Shown here in pieces: positions 17,945-26,177 of a stretch of DNA of 64,000 nucleotides. The position numbers and the translations under genes were made by a program. Numbering within the stretch: position 1 is the stretch's first letter; every line of letters starts with the position of its first letter. Source of the stretch: Pseudoalteromonas piscicida (GTDB lineage: Bacteria > Pseudomonadota > Gammaproteobacteria > Enterobacterales > Alteromonadaceae); NCBI RefSeq assembly GCF_002208135.1, contig NZ_CP021646.1, positions 1,347,501 through 1,411,500 on the forward strand, read 5' to 3'. The notes under the pieces are model-generated. The model was given only the letters and a program-made list of their open reading frames with translations. It was not told the DNA's origin and made no database searches.

Positions 17945-19143
17945 GACACTCCTTTGGCAAGCGTTGCAGCATCGTTGGCAATCACCCATTCTTCATTGGT
18001 TGGGATGACCATAGCGACAGGAGAGTGAGACTCATCAGTGATCACACCTTGGTTACCAAAGCGCGCACTGAGGTTACTCTCTTTATTGATGTGCATACCA
18101 AGGAAGCTAAGTTGATTGACTACTTTTTCACGGATAACGTCAGAGTTTTCGCCAATTCCGCCAGTAAATACAAGTGCATCTAAACCGCTTAGCGGTACCA
18201 AGAAGCTAGCAATTTGTTTGGCTAAACGATAACAGAAAATATCAAGCGCCAACGTTGCTTGAGGGTGGTTTTCCTGCGCGGCTTCTTCGATTGTACGGCA
18301 ATCGTTAGAAAGCTCACTAATACCTAAAAGGCCACTTTGTTTATTCAACAAGGTATCAATTTGCTGTGTTGAATAGTTAAGGTGGTTAACTAAAAACGAG
18401 AATAAGCCCGGATCAATATCACCGCTTCGGGTACCCATCACTAGCCCCTCTAATGGTGTCAAGCCCATGCTGGTGTCCACTGATTTCCCATCTTTAATTG
18501 CAGTAACGGAACAGCCATTGCCTAGGTGTGCGGTGATAATACGGGATGGCTTATCTTTTAAGCCTAAAATCTCTATGGCTTGCGCCGATACATAAGCATG
18601 GCTGGTGCCGTGGAAACCGTAACGTCTAACACCATGTTCACGATAGAGTGAATAAGGTAGGGCATAAAGATACGCTGTTTGATCCATACTTTGATGGAAA
18701 GCCGTATCAAAGACAGCAATTTGCGGTAAATGCGCAAATGCGGCTTGGGCTGCGCGGATCCCAAGTAGGTTAGCTGGATTATGTAAAGGCGCCAAACTAG
18801 CCGTTTCTTGGATAGCAGCTATAACGGAGTCATCGATAATGACAGATTGTGTAAAGCGCTCACCACCGTGTACAACGCGATGGCCGACAGCGACGAGATT
18901 CGCATCTAGCGCGAGATCTTTGATGAGTTTTACAAGCGTTGTGATCGCAACTTGGTGCGCATCACCACTATTGAGGGGCACGATTTCCTTGTTGCCTTGG
19001 AACTTATATTTAATTTGTGGGGATTGTTCAGCTAGGCGTTCAGCCAGACCTGATAATATCTCCTCTCCTGTTGCGTTATCGATGATTGCAAACTTAAGAC
19101 TGGAGCTTCCACAATTAAGAACCAAAACATGCTGAGATGACAT
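17941..19143 (-). CDS. ackA: Acetate kinase
   Basis: 400 residues from the ATG at 19143 ([20 protein letters not shown], like E. coli); a TTG at 19164 is the only longer alternative. It makes acetate and ATP from acetyl phosphate. Motifs: [51 protein letters not shown] and FTGGIGENS. It is the first gene of ackA-pta and divergent from yfbV, the same neighbourhood as in E. coli. Confidence 0.97.
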   Translation of the reverse strand: MSSQHVLVLNCGSSSLKFAIIDNATGEEILSGLAERLAEQSPQIKYKFQGNKEIVPLNSGDAHQVAITTLVKLIKDLALDANLVAVGHRVVHGGERFTQSVIIDDSVIAAIQETASLAPLHNPANLLGIRAAQAAFAHLPQIAVFDTAFHQSMDQTAYLYALPYSLYREHGVRRYGFHGTSHAYVSAQAIEILGLKDKPSRIITAHLGNGCSVTAIKDGKSVDTSMGLTPLEGLVMGTRSGDIDPGLFSFLVNHLNYSTQQIDTLLNKQSGLLGISELSNDCRTIEEAAQENHPQATLALDIFCYRLAKQIASFLVPLSGLDALVFTGGIGENSDVIREKVVNQLSFLGMHINKESNLSARFGNQGVITDESHSPVAMVIPTNEEWVIANDAATLAKGVS

Positions 19144-19295
19144 AATGACTTTCCGTTTTGACAATAACAGTTATTGCGTATTAAGCTTAAACCTATAGCG
19201 CATATAAGCTACGCATTTAGACTAAGGTATAGTTGACAGTAAAGACGTCGATTTTACCTCATTTTTTATATAAAAGTTAGCACCTAGGAGTTATG

Positions 19296-19742
19296 ATGCA
19301 AAAAAGTCTTATTTCGCAAGTGCAACTTGGACGTCAATACTCGAAAGAGTGGCCTATGCGCAAGGAATTAGCACCACTGTTCCCCGAATTTAGGGTGATA
19401 AAGGCGACAGAACTTGCTTTGAATACGATGCCTATGCTGGCGGTGTTTACCTTGTTTTTGCAGACCAGCCAATTGGGTTTCCAATATCTACCGCAAGCCA
19501 TCGCGATTGCACTGTTTTTTTTATCGCTGCCTGTCCAAGGGTTATTGTGGCTTGGTAAAAGAGCTGAAACGCCGTTAAATCCGGCTTTGTATTCTTGGTA
19601 TACAGAACTGCATCAAAAGATGGTTGCTAATGGCTACGATTCGCCCCTGTCTTCAAGAAAGCCTAGATACAGAGATTTGGCGCGATTGCTTAAAGATATG
19701 TTCGATAAAATGGACAAAGCGTTTACGCAAGAAAATCTGTAG
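19296..19742 (+). CDS. yfbV: YfbV (UPF0208/DUF412) membrane protein
   Basis: 148 residues. Two hydrophobic segments (MPMLAVFTLFLQTSQLGFQ and QAIAIALFFLSLPVQGLLWLG, about residues 46-91) with flanking soluble tails; family signatures GRQYSKEWPMRKELAPLFPE, RVIKATE and GLLWLGKRAETPL. In E. coli, YfbV is an inner-membrane protein connected with positioning of the Ter macrodomain. Two ATGs follow AGGAG: 19293 is only 2 bases away and 19296 is 5, so the second is preferred. A 148-base promoter region separates it from the divergent ackA. Confidence 0.9.
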   Translation: MQKSLISQVQLGRQYSKEWPMRKELAPLFPEFRVIKATELALNTMPMLAVFTLFLQTSQLGFQYLPQAIAIALFFLSLPVQGLLWLGKRAETPLNPALYSWYTELHQKMVANGYDSPLSSRKPRYRDLARLLKDMFDKMDKAFTQENL

Positions 19743-19753
19743 TTTGTGTTCGC

Positions 19754-19776
19754 CTGCCTACCAAGCAAGTAGGCAG
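19754..19776. terminator. Hairpin after yfbV
   Basis: CTGCCTAC-CAAGCAA-GTAGGCAG perfect 8-base stem between convergent yfbV and rlmA. There is no T-tract, so the termination function is tentative. Confidence 0.4.
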
Positions 19777-19809
19777 CGTTGCATTCGTAACTAGTAATCT
19801 GACTTCAGG

Positions 19810-20610
19810 CTACTTACGCTGATATTCGTTTATCAAAAACGAGAGCGTGATTTCGATATGATCCATCTTTTGTAATCTGTCCATATGCTGTTGCTTAAAT
19901 TTCCATGCAAATGGTGTCATCATAATCAAGTGTTCAACGCACTCAAACTCCATTCTGTGTGTTTGTTGTAATTTAGTCCGTGCACCCAATTCAAACCCTT
20001 GTGGTGTCTCAGGTGCCTTGTGTAGCTTTACATTGTCATAAATTAGGGACTTGAGTTCGAATAGATGATGTTCGCCAGGTGAGACTACAAACAAGCTGCC
20101 GGATGGCTTGCACAAGCGGGCGAGCTCCTCGGCGAAAACCGGTGCGAAAATACTCACAATCACATCTGCAAATTCGTTGTCAAAAGGGGCGTCTTTGATG
20201 GAGGCTACGCTAAATTCGACTTGAGGATAGCGTTTAGCGGCATAGCGGATTGCAGGTTTCGCGATATCGACCCCGTAGACTTTGGCATTCTCGCAGTGGT
20301 TTGCGATTTCACGAGTATAAAAGCCCTCACCACATCCTAAGTCCAGCAGCGAGGAAGGCGCTTTTTCAGCGACGATTTGTGCAAGCCTGTCACGTAGAAA
20401 ATGATAATGATCGGTTTCGAAAAATGCCCGACGCGCCGAAACCATTTCTTGGTTGTCGCCAGGTTGTTTCGATTTTTTATTTTGCACGGGTAGTAAGTTG
20501 ACATAGCCTTCTTTGGCGATATCAAATTGATGATTATTATTACAACTGTAGCTTGCTCCACCCTGATATAAAGGCAGTTTACATAGTGGACAGCGGTAGT
20601 GGGAGATCAT
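19810..20610 (-). CDS. rlmA: 23S rRNA (guanine-N1)-methyltransferase, RlmA type
   Basis: 266 residues (E. coli RlmA 269). An N-terminal zinc site (CPLC at residues 8-11 with C23 and H27) is followed by FDIAKEGYVNLLPVQ, the conserved NQEMVSARRAFFETDHY, and a class I SAM-binding motif LLDLGCGEGFYTREIA. It methylates N1 of G745 of 23S rRNA in gammaproteobacteria. Its start overlaps the stop of the upstream membrane-protein gene by 4 bases. Confidence 0.92.
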   Translation of the reverse strand: MISHYRCPLCKLPLYQGGASYSCNNNHQFDIAKEGYVNLLPVQNKKSKQPGDNQEMVSARRAFFETDHYHFLRDRLAQIVAEKAPSSLLDLGCGEGFYTREIANHCENAKVYGVDIAKPAIRYAAKRYPQVEFSVASIKDAPFDNEFADVIVSIFAPVFAEELARLCKPSGSLFVVSPGEHHLFELKSLIYDNVKLHKAPETPQGFELGARTKLQQTHRMEFECVEHLIMMTPFAWKFKQQHMDRLQKMDHIEITLSFLINEYQRK

Positions 20611-21230
20611 TTGTCTAAGTATTCCCTATCAAAAAAAGTTTTTACCCAATGTGGGCGATATGTAATGAGTAAGGTGATAGCCATGCCATTTAACATGGCT
20701 TCAGGGAACCACATTATCACTGCAAAATGGAGATAATTATCCGCCAACTGATACCAAGTATAGGCATCGATTGCATAATAATAGAATGCGCTTAGGAGTA
20801 TCTTTAAACAGCCCACCGTACCTGCGAAAATAAACGCACAAACAAAAATATAAACGAAAAAGTGCCGCGGTAGATGGTGATAGCAAAGGGCAAAAAGTCC
20901 ATAGCTTAAGTAAACAGGAATCAGTGCGGTGAACAGCCAAAAATTACCAAACTCCACCAAGGTAAAAGCACTAAAGTAACTATGGACGAGACAAGCTAAA
21001 GTCGCACTTAACGCACCTAGCCGCCAACCCAAAATTAACGTTACTGCTGTTATTCCAAGAATATGGATATTCAATTCAGGTAAAATACCTGCTTTTATCT
21101 GCCATAGTAGCGTGAGGACAACCGCACAACTTAATACGCCGGTTTGTCTGGCGGGCACTTGCAGTAATTGCTGATATTCTTTGCGATTAAAACTGAGTAA
21201 AAATAACCCAAGGGCAGCGATAAACGTCAC
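20607..21230 (-). CDS. CbiM-like (COG3235) membrane protein, possible ECF-type permease
   Basis: 207 residues with about six hydrophobic segments. The segment ILPELNIHILGITAVTLILGWRLG resembles the CbiM-type substrate-specific component of energy-coupling transporters, and the WFPEAMLNGMAITLL segment is typical of COG3235. Family members are predicted to handle cobalt, nickel or another ligand; no ATPase or T-component is nearby, so the substrate is unknown. The start is GTG at 21230. It is translationally coupled to rlmA (ATGA overlap); the frameshifted xthA precedes it on the same strand. Confidence 0.72.
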   Translation of the reverse strand: MTFIAALGLFLLSFNRKEYQQLLQVPARQTGVLSCAVVLTLLWQIKAGILPELNIHILGITAVTLILGWRLGALSATLACLVHSYFSAFTLVEFGNFWLFTALIPVYLSYGLFALCYHHLPRHFFVYIFVCAFIFAGTVGCLKILLSAFYYYAIDAYTWYQLADNYLHFAVIMWFPEAMLNGMAITLLITYRPHWVKTFFDREYLDK

Positions 21231-21310
21231 GTTTCTATCCAGTTTTTAAAATTGGTGATTTTGACCTATGCCGAGCACTGTATTCACAGCCTCGGCGGGG
21301 AAATGGGCAA

Positions 21311-22119
21311 TTAAATGTCGAAAGTAGCCCAAATTGGTGCGTGATCTGAGGGCTTATCGATTCCTCTCAATTCGTAATCTATGTCGCTTTCGATACATTT
21401 CGCAGTTAATGGAGCGGTTGCTAAAACAACATCTATGCGCAGACCACGGTTATCATCAAACCCTTTAGAGCGGTAGTCAAACCATGAATACTTTTCGGTT
21501 GCATCAGGGCCAGTTCTCTAAATGTATCTTTAAAGCCCCAGTCCAGCAGCGTTTGTAACCATTCGCGTTCTTCTGGTTGGAAGGAGCATTTACCTGTCTT
21601 TAACCAACGCTTACGGTTTTGCTCACCAATACCAATATCCGCATCCAGTGGAGAAATATTAATATCGCCCATGACAACAAGGTTAGATTGAGGATCGGCA
21701 AAATCATTTAAGTGGGTCATGAGATCTGCATAAAATTGTCTTTTATACGGAAATTTAGTTTCATGGCTGATGTTATCACCTTGAGGGAAGTAACCATTCA
21801 TAACAATAACTTCGTTACCTGAATCACTTTCAAACGTACCGCTGATCATGCGACGTTGTGATTCATCGGTATCCGTAGCGAAGCCTTTTTGGATTGCTTT
21901 TGCAGGTTTCTTGGAGAGTAGTGCAACACCATAATGTGCTTTTTGACCGTGGAAATAAACATGGTAGCCAAGTGCTTCTACATCATCGACAGGAAAGGCT
22001 TCGTCATGGACTTTAATTTCTTGCAGCCCAATGACATCAGGTTGGTGTTTTTCAATCAATGCCTGTAATTGATGCAGTCTAGCTCTAAGGCCGTTTATAT
22101 TAAACGAAACAATTTTCAT
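21311..22119 (-). pseudogene. xthA: Exonuclease III, interrupted by a one-base frameshift
   Basis: Residues 1-203 match exonuclease III ([56 protein letters not shown]). Then the frame breaks at 21507-21511. In the neighbouring frame the protein continues as [30 protein letters not shown] and ends with the catalytic [14 protein letters not shown], stop at 21311. Adding one base to the C/G run restores a 269-residue enzyme, the usual XthA length. As written it lacks the C-terminal catalytic His and would be dead. Exonuclease III repairs AP sites and removes 3' blocks. A sequencing error is likely, given two other similar breaks. Confidence 0.88.
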
Positions 22120-22384
22120 AGCGCTCTCTTTAGATTCTTGCTGTTATTTGGCAAAGTTTATCACTTAAAAACGAGAGGATCAGCGCTTGGATGAAATTAC
22201 TTCTTTAGTCAGCAGATAAGCTTGTTGGCAGTTGTTAAATTTTGCACAAGTTTAGCGTGAGCATAACGAGGATTTTAGCTGAGTGTAAATAGATCATTAA
22301 ATAACCAAGATTGCATGATTTAGCTGTTTACTTATTCGTCGTTGTAATTATAATCCGCGCCGAATCGTTCAATTGGGGTATATT

Positions 22385-22819
22385 ATGCTTAAATCTCTCT
22401 CTTTCTTTGGTCTTGTTTCTTTGGTTTCTACAACGGCTTTCGCTTCACAGGTTGAGTTTACTCAAGCTGACGCATCACCAGCGACGAAAGTATGTGCTGT
22501 TGCTGCAGAGCAAGGTTTCAGTGCAGCACGTAAAGAAGCTGCATCACTAGGCCTATTTATTTCTCGCTTCTCACCAAGCATCCACTGTAATGGTGAAGAT
22601 ATTCGTGAATTTGCAAAAGTTGCAAAGCGCTCGAAAAAGCAAGAAAAGAAAGTTGAGCTAATCGCTGAAAAAGCAGATACAGCAACTGAGTTATGCTTAG
22701 ATGCAGTACGTCACGGCGTTAATCACCTACGTTTGAATAACCAACAGGTTCGCAACTTACGTTGTAACGATATGCCTGTTAAGCAATTTGTAAGAGAATT
22801 CAGAAACGCAGCAATCTAA
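22385..22819 (+). CDS. DUF3718 domain exported protein
   Basis: 144 residues from the ATG at 22385 (TTG at 22373 is the only longer option). A signal peptide (MLKSLSFFGLVSLVSTTAFA) is followed by two related halves, each with paired cysteines: TKVCAVAAEQGFSAARKEAASLGL...IHCNGEDIREFAK, and TELCLDAVRHGVNHLRLNNQ...LRCNDMPVKQFVR. This looks like an internal duplication with one Cys pair per repeat, presumably disulphides in the periplasm. The DUF3718 family has no known function. A strong terminator follows, so it is transcribed alone. Confidence 0.82.
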   Translation: MLKSLSFFGLVSLVSTTAFASQVEFTQADASPATKVCAVAAEQGFSAARKEAASLGLFISRFSPSIHCNGEDIREFAKVAKRSKKQEKKVELIAEKADTATELCLDAVRHGVNHLRLNNQQVRNLRCNDMPVKQFVREFRNAAI

Positions 22820-22837
22820 TCAGGTTGATGTGAATAG

Positions 22838-22860
22838 AAGGGGCGTTAAGCCCCTTTTTT
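22838..22860 (+). terminator. Terminator after the DUF3718 gene
   Basis: AAGGGGC-GTTAA-GCCCCTT stem followed by TTTT. It overlaps the stop of the opposite-strand small membrane protein gene by two bases. Confidence 0.8.
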
Positions 22861-23143
22861 ATTGGTTGTTATTTAGTTTTGCATCACGGTATTTGATGTA
22901 ACAAACTAAAGCTGCCAAGCCCGCAACAGGGACCGTAATCATACTTACCCAACCACCTGTGTATAAAATTGCTAGTGGCATACCAAAATCATAGCCGGCG
23001 ACAATACAATCTGAGCTAGCACTTTCTGCAACATGGCAGTGAAGAATTTCAGAGATAAGCTCCGCAAGAAGTAAACCAAGCAAAGGTGTAAAGGCTATTA
23101 AGCAAAGACTTATCGTTAATAGCTTCAATCTTTGTCGTGACAT
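22859..23143 (-). CDS. Small membrane protein, unrecognised
   Basis: 94 residues from the ATG at 23143, preceded by AAGGAA at good spacing; a start at 23164 has no comparable site. Two hydrophobic segments (LLTISLCLIAFTPLLGLLLAEL and MPLAILYTGGWVSMITVPVAGLAALVCYI) flank a loop with two cysteines (LHCHVAESASSDCIV), which could form a disulphide if the loop is periplasmic. No family is recognised. Probably an inner-membrane protein. Confidence 0.65.
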   Translation of the reverse strand: MSRQRLKLLTISLCLIAFTPLLGLLLAELISEILHCHVAESASSDCIVAGYDFGMPLAILYTGGWVSMITVPVAGLAALVCYIKYRDAKLNNNQ

Positions 23144-23205
23144 GAATATTTCCTTATTAGTCATTTCAGGTGATTGTGCCCCCGATAGATTAACCTAAGC
23201 TGATA

Positions 23206-23350
23206 ATACCGATTTCACTTAATACATCCTCAATTTGAAGGCGTATATCCGATGCTAATTGCGTTAAAACCTTCTCATTTAGAACAACTAAATAGCAAAA
23301 TTTTTTTAATTTTTTCCTTGCCTATATGGATGTAGTTATCTCGCTTGCAA
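23206..23350. repeat. Dispersed palindromic repeat, copy 1
   Basis: It begins ATACCGATTTCACTTAAT and shares with copy 3 an identical 29-base block (23276-23304 = 56282-56310), and with copy 2 the block CCTTGCCTATATGGAT. The right end is degenerate, lacking the AATTGGTAT terminus of copy 3. No coding capacity. It lies between two minus-strand genes. Confidence 0.7.
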
Positions 23351-23378
23351 AACAGCATACCAGCCAAAAATTATTATT

Positions 23379-24191
23379 TTAACGTAATGAGGGTGGTGGA
23401 GTTGTACAGTCAGGAGAAAACCAAAAGTCGTCTGAGGCTGAAGTCCATTCGTCACCACATACACCTAGTTGCTCACCTTCAACATCGGCACAGGCATCGT
23501 GATTCAAGCAATCTTGGGTATATTGACCATCACCAAACATTGGACAACCCGCACCACATCTAGCTGCACAAAAGCCATGACCACCGACGATATAATTTTT
23601 TGTCTTTACAGACGAGTTAGTAATATCCCAAACAGCAGTCTTTGATTTACCCATATACGCACAGAGATCGGTCCAATCTTGTGCACTGATTTTGCTCTCT
23701 ATTTGCTGATCAATTGCTTCACCTAATGGATAGGTAGATAAAAATTCGAAGAATTTTAAGAGTGCAAGTTTCGACTCCTTATCTAGAGTTGATTGGCTTT
23801 TCATAATCAAACCACTATTAAGCTCTACGTCGTGTAGCATATTCTTTATGTCGGCACGAAGTGCTGGGGTATTAATAAGAGGTTTATTATTGATATCAGT
23901 ACCAGTTATCTTAACTTGTTTTTTAACTTGATTGAGTATCAAAGCATAGTGATTGCCCTGATATTTGATAGATGCGGAAATAGTATCAAGCAAGTCATTG
24001 GATACTGAAAACTCGATTGGAGAATGCATGCCTTTCTGATTAAACGACTCTGTTTTAACGCTATGTTGAGCTTGGATAACTCCTTTAATCCCGTTTTCAG
24101 TGAGATAAATTGTAGTATTATCATTCATAGCAAAGGTCAAACTAGAGAACAAAAGTGCTGCCATAATGACAGGTGAAAACAGATATTTCAT
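23379..24191 (-). CDS. Secreted protein with a phospholipase A2-like Cys/His-Asp domain
   Basis: 270 residues, signal peptide MKYLFSPVIMAALLFSSLTFA. The first 190 residues are unrecognised. The C-terminal 65 are cysteine-rich: GFCAARCGAGCPMFG, YTQDCLNHDACADVEG, GVCGDEWTSASDDF and a final FSPDC. The C-x2-H-D-x-C pattern, with a downstream D-E/D-D segment, resembles the His-Asp catalytic signature of secreted phospholipase A2, and the preceding Cys/Gly loop could bind calcium. The second Cys of the canonical CCxxHDxC is replaced by Asp. Lipase activity is inference. It is AT-rich relative to its neighbours and transcribed alone. Confidence 0.6.
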   Translation of the reverse strand: MKYLFSPVIMAALLFSSLTFAMNDNTTIYLTENGIKGVIQAQHSVKTESFNQKGMHSPIEFSVSNDLLDTISASIKYQGNHYALILNQVKKQVKITGTDINNKPLINTPALRADIKNMLHDVELNSGLIMKSQSTLDKESKLALLKFFEFLSTYPLGEAIDQQIESKISAQDWTDLCAYMGKSKTAVWDITNSSVKTKNYIVGGHGFCAARCGAGCPMFGDGQYTQDCLNHDACADVEGEQLGVCGDEWTSASDDFWFSPDCTTPPPSLR

Positions 24192-24472
24192 ATTAAATCC
24201 TTTTTTAAATTAATAATCATAATATTTAAACAGGAAAACTTCTGGTTAACCTGGTTTACAATATTGTTTCAGTTTTGGTGTTTGTCAAGTCTGAGCTATA
24301 AATAGTTTTGTTCTTTTTTATCTAATAATGAGTTATTTGCTTTAATTAGATTCTTAAAATAGTATCAGTTAATTACCTTTACTTGTTTAGCTTAATAAAA
24401 CTATCTCCCAGTTTTTTCCTTACAATCCTTTGCTATAATCCGCACAATTTTGATAATAGACACTGACCTCCA

Positions 24473-25708
24473 ATGACATTTAGCGAGTTACAACTTCACC
24501 CAGAGCTATTAAGCGTAATTACTGAGCTTGGGTTTGCGTCACCCACACCAATTCAAGAAAAGAGTATTCCACTGCTGCTCAGTGGTTGTGATTTAATTGC
24601 AAGTGCCCAAACTGGAACCGGTAAGACTGCCGCCTTCATGCTACCGATTCTGCACTCCATGCTGATAGGCAGCGCGCAAGGTGGGAAATTGGTTAGGGCA
24701 TTGGTGCTAACGCCGACTCGAGAGCTGGCACAGCAAGTTGCAGAGCATACTGAAAAGTTAGTGGCGAATACAGGCTTAGGTGTCGTGTGCTTACATGGCG
24801 GTGCAAATATTGGCCCGCAAGAAAAGCGCTTAAGAGCGGGTGTTGACGTAGTGGTTGCGACACCTGGGCGTTTACTTGACCACCTAATCAAAGGCACATT
24901 AACACTCAAGAATATTCAACACTTGGTCTTCGATGAAGCAGATCGCATGTTAGATATGGGGTTTATGGGGGAAATTAAGCGGATCATGCGTACGATGCCG
25001 CTTAAGCGTCAAACGTTGCTATTTTCAGCTACGGTTGACGATGCAGTGTTATCCCAAGTAAAACCTTGGTTGAACGACCCTAAGCGAGTAGGTGTTGAAA
25101 CCCAGAACAGTACCGCAAGCACAGTTACGCAAACTTTCTATTCGGTAGACGAAGACCGTAAACGTGAACTGATCTCCCACTTGATTGGCAAAAACAATTG
25201 GCATCAGGTATTGGTTTTTACTCGGACAAAAAATAGTGCCGATAGCTATGCAAAAGAATTGAATAAGGATGGTCTTAAAACCGCGGCTATTCACGGTGAT
25301 AAATCCCAAGGCGCGCGCGATAAAGCGCTGTCTCAATTCAAATCAGGTGAAATTCGCGTCTTGGTTGCAACGGATGTAGCTGCTCGTGGTATTGACATTG
25401 ACTCACTAAACTATGTCTTCAATGCAGAGTTACCCTATGTTGCCGAAGACTATGTGCATCGTATCGGCCGTAGTGGTCGTGCTGGACAAAACGGCCAAGC
25501 TATCTCGCTCGTGAGTATTGATGAGCAGTGGCTGCTAGAAGAAATAGAAATTTTCCTAGATGAGCGATTTGCGCCGCAATGGCTGCCAGGCTATGAACCT
25601 GATTTAACCAAAGAGCCTAAAGACACCCGCCGCAATTCTGGTAAGTCTAAGAAACAAAGAGACAAAAAACGTATTTTAGGAACAAGAGCTAAGCGTAAAA
25701 GGAAGTAA
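24473..25708 (+). CDS. rhlE: DEAD-box ATP-dependent RNA helicase, RhlE type
   Basis: 411 residues. Complete helicase core: Q motif (FASPTPIQEKSIP), Walker A ASAQTGTGKT (42-51), PTRELAQQ, DEADRMLDMGF, SAT, and in the second domain VATDVAARGIDID and HRIGRSGRAG. A short basic tail (SKKQRDKKRILGTRAKRKRK) probably binds RNA. It is close to the RhlE group by motif context, but subfamily assignment among DEAD-box proteins is approximate. The upstream 280 bases are AT-rich with no recognised cold-shock element. It is convergent with dgkA. Confidence 0.88.
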   Translation: MTFSELQLHPELLSVITELGFASPTPIQEKSIPLLLSGCDLIASAQTGTGKTAAFMLPILHSMLIGSAQGGKLVRALVLTPTRELAQQVAEHTEKLVANTGLGVVCLHGGANIGPQEKRLRAGVDVVVATPGRLLDHLIKGTLTLKNIQHLVFDEADRMLDMGFMGEIKRIMRTMPLKRQTLLFSATVDDAVLSQVKPWLNDPKRVGVETQNSTASTVTQTFYSVDEDRKRELISHLIGKNNWHQVLVFTRTKNSADSYAKELNKDGLKTAAIHGDKSQGARDKALSQFKSGEIRVLVATDVAARGIDIDSLNYVFNAELPYVAEDYVHRIGRSGRAGQNGQAISLVSIDEQWLLEEIEIFLDERFAPQWLPGYEPDLTKEPKDTRRNSGKSKKQRDKKRILGTRAKRKRK

Positions 25709-25721
25709 TGGGTTCGCTCCA

Positions 25722-25761
25722 AAGCTTATGTTTGGACTCTCTTTTATCCAAACATAAGCTT
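25722..25761. terminator. Long perfect hairpin between rhlE and dgkA
   Basis: A 15-base perfect inverted repeat (AAGCTTATGTTTGGA at 25722-25736 and its complement at 25747-25761) with a T-rich 10-base loop. It sits between convergent genes and probably blocks transcription both ways, although no T run follows on the plus side. Confidence 0.6.
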
Positions 25762-25799
25762 AATTCGCCATTTCCGGCTAGCAATTAGGCAAATAGGCT

Positions 25800-26177
25800 C
25801 TAGATGTTTTGATATAAACAGCTACCCCAGATACAGATAAAAACGATAATCGCGATCAATACACCAGCAGAGCCCAAATCCTTGGCAAGTCCCGACAGTG
25901 GATGGATCTCTAAGCCCACTCTGTCAATCGTTGCTTCAATCGCGGTATTCACTATCTCTGCAAACATCACAAACAGCGTTGCACAAAACAACATGACTCG
26001 CTCATAGAGTGAAAGTTCAAGTGTAAACAGCAAAATGATGGTTACCAGCAGCAGAATAAGCTCTTGCCGAAAGGCGGATTCATTTTTTGTGAGCCAATTG
26101 AACGCTCTAAATGAGTGTCCAAGCGCCAGCAATAGTCGCTTTGCTCCCGTTGGCTTATTGGTGTTATCAAAATGCAT
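25800..26177 (-). CDS. dgkA: Diacylglycerol kinase
   Basis: 125 residues from the ATG at 26177, chosen because GGAG lies 6 bases upstream; a longer start at 26189 is possible. Three membrane segments and the prokaryotic DgkA signature: ALGHSFRAFNWLTKNESAFRQE, then FAEIVNTAIEATIDR with the catalytic Glu, and LAKDLGSAGVLIA. It phosphorylates diacylglycerol to phosphatidic acid in the inner membrane. It overlaps the eptA end by 11 bases. EptA transfers phosphoethanolamine from phosphatidylethanolamine and leaves diacylglycerol, so DgkA is the natural recycling partner. Confidence 0.94.
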   Translation of the reverse strand: MHFDNTNKPTGAKRLLLALGHSFRAFNWLTKNESAFRQELILLLVTIILLFTLELSLYERVMLFCATLFVMFAEIVNTAIEATIDRVGLEIHPLSGLAKDLGSAGVLIAIIVFICIWGSCLYQNI

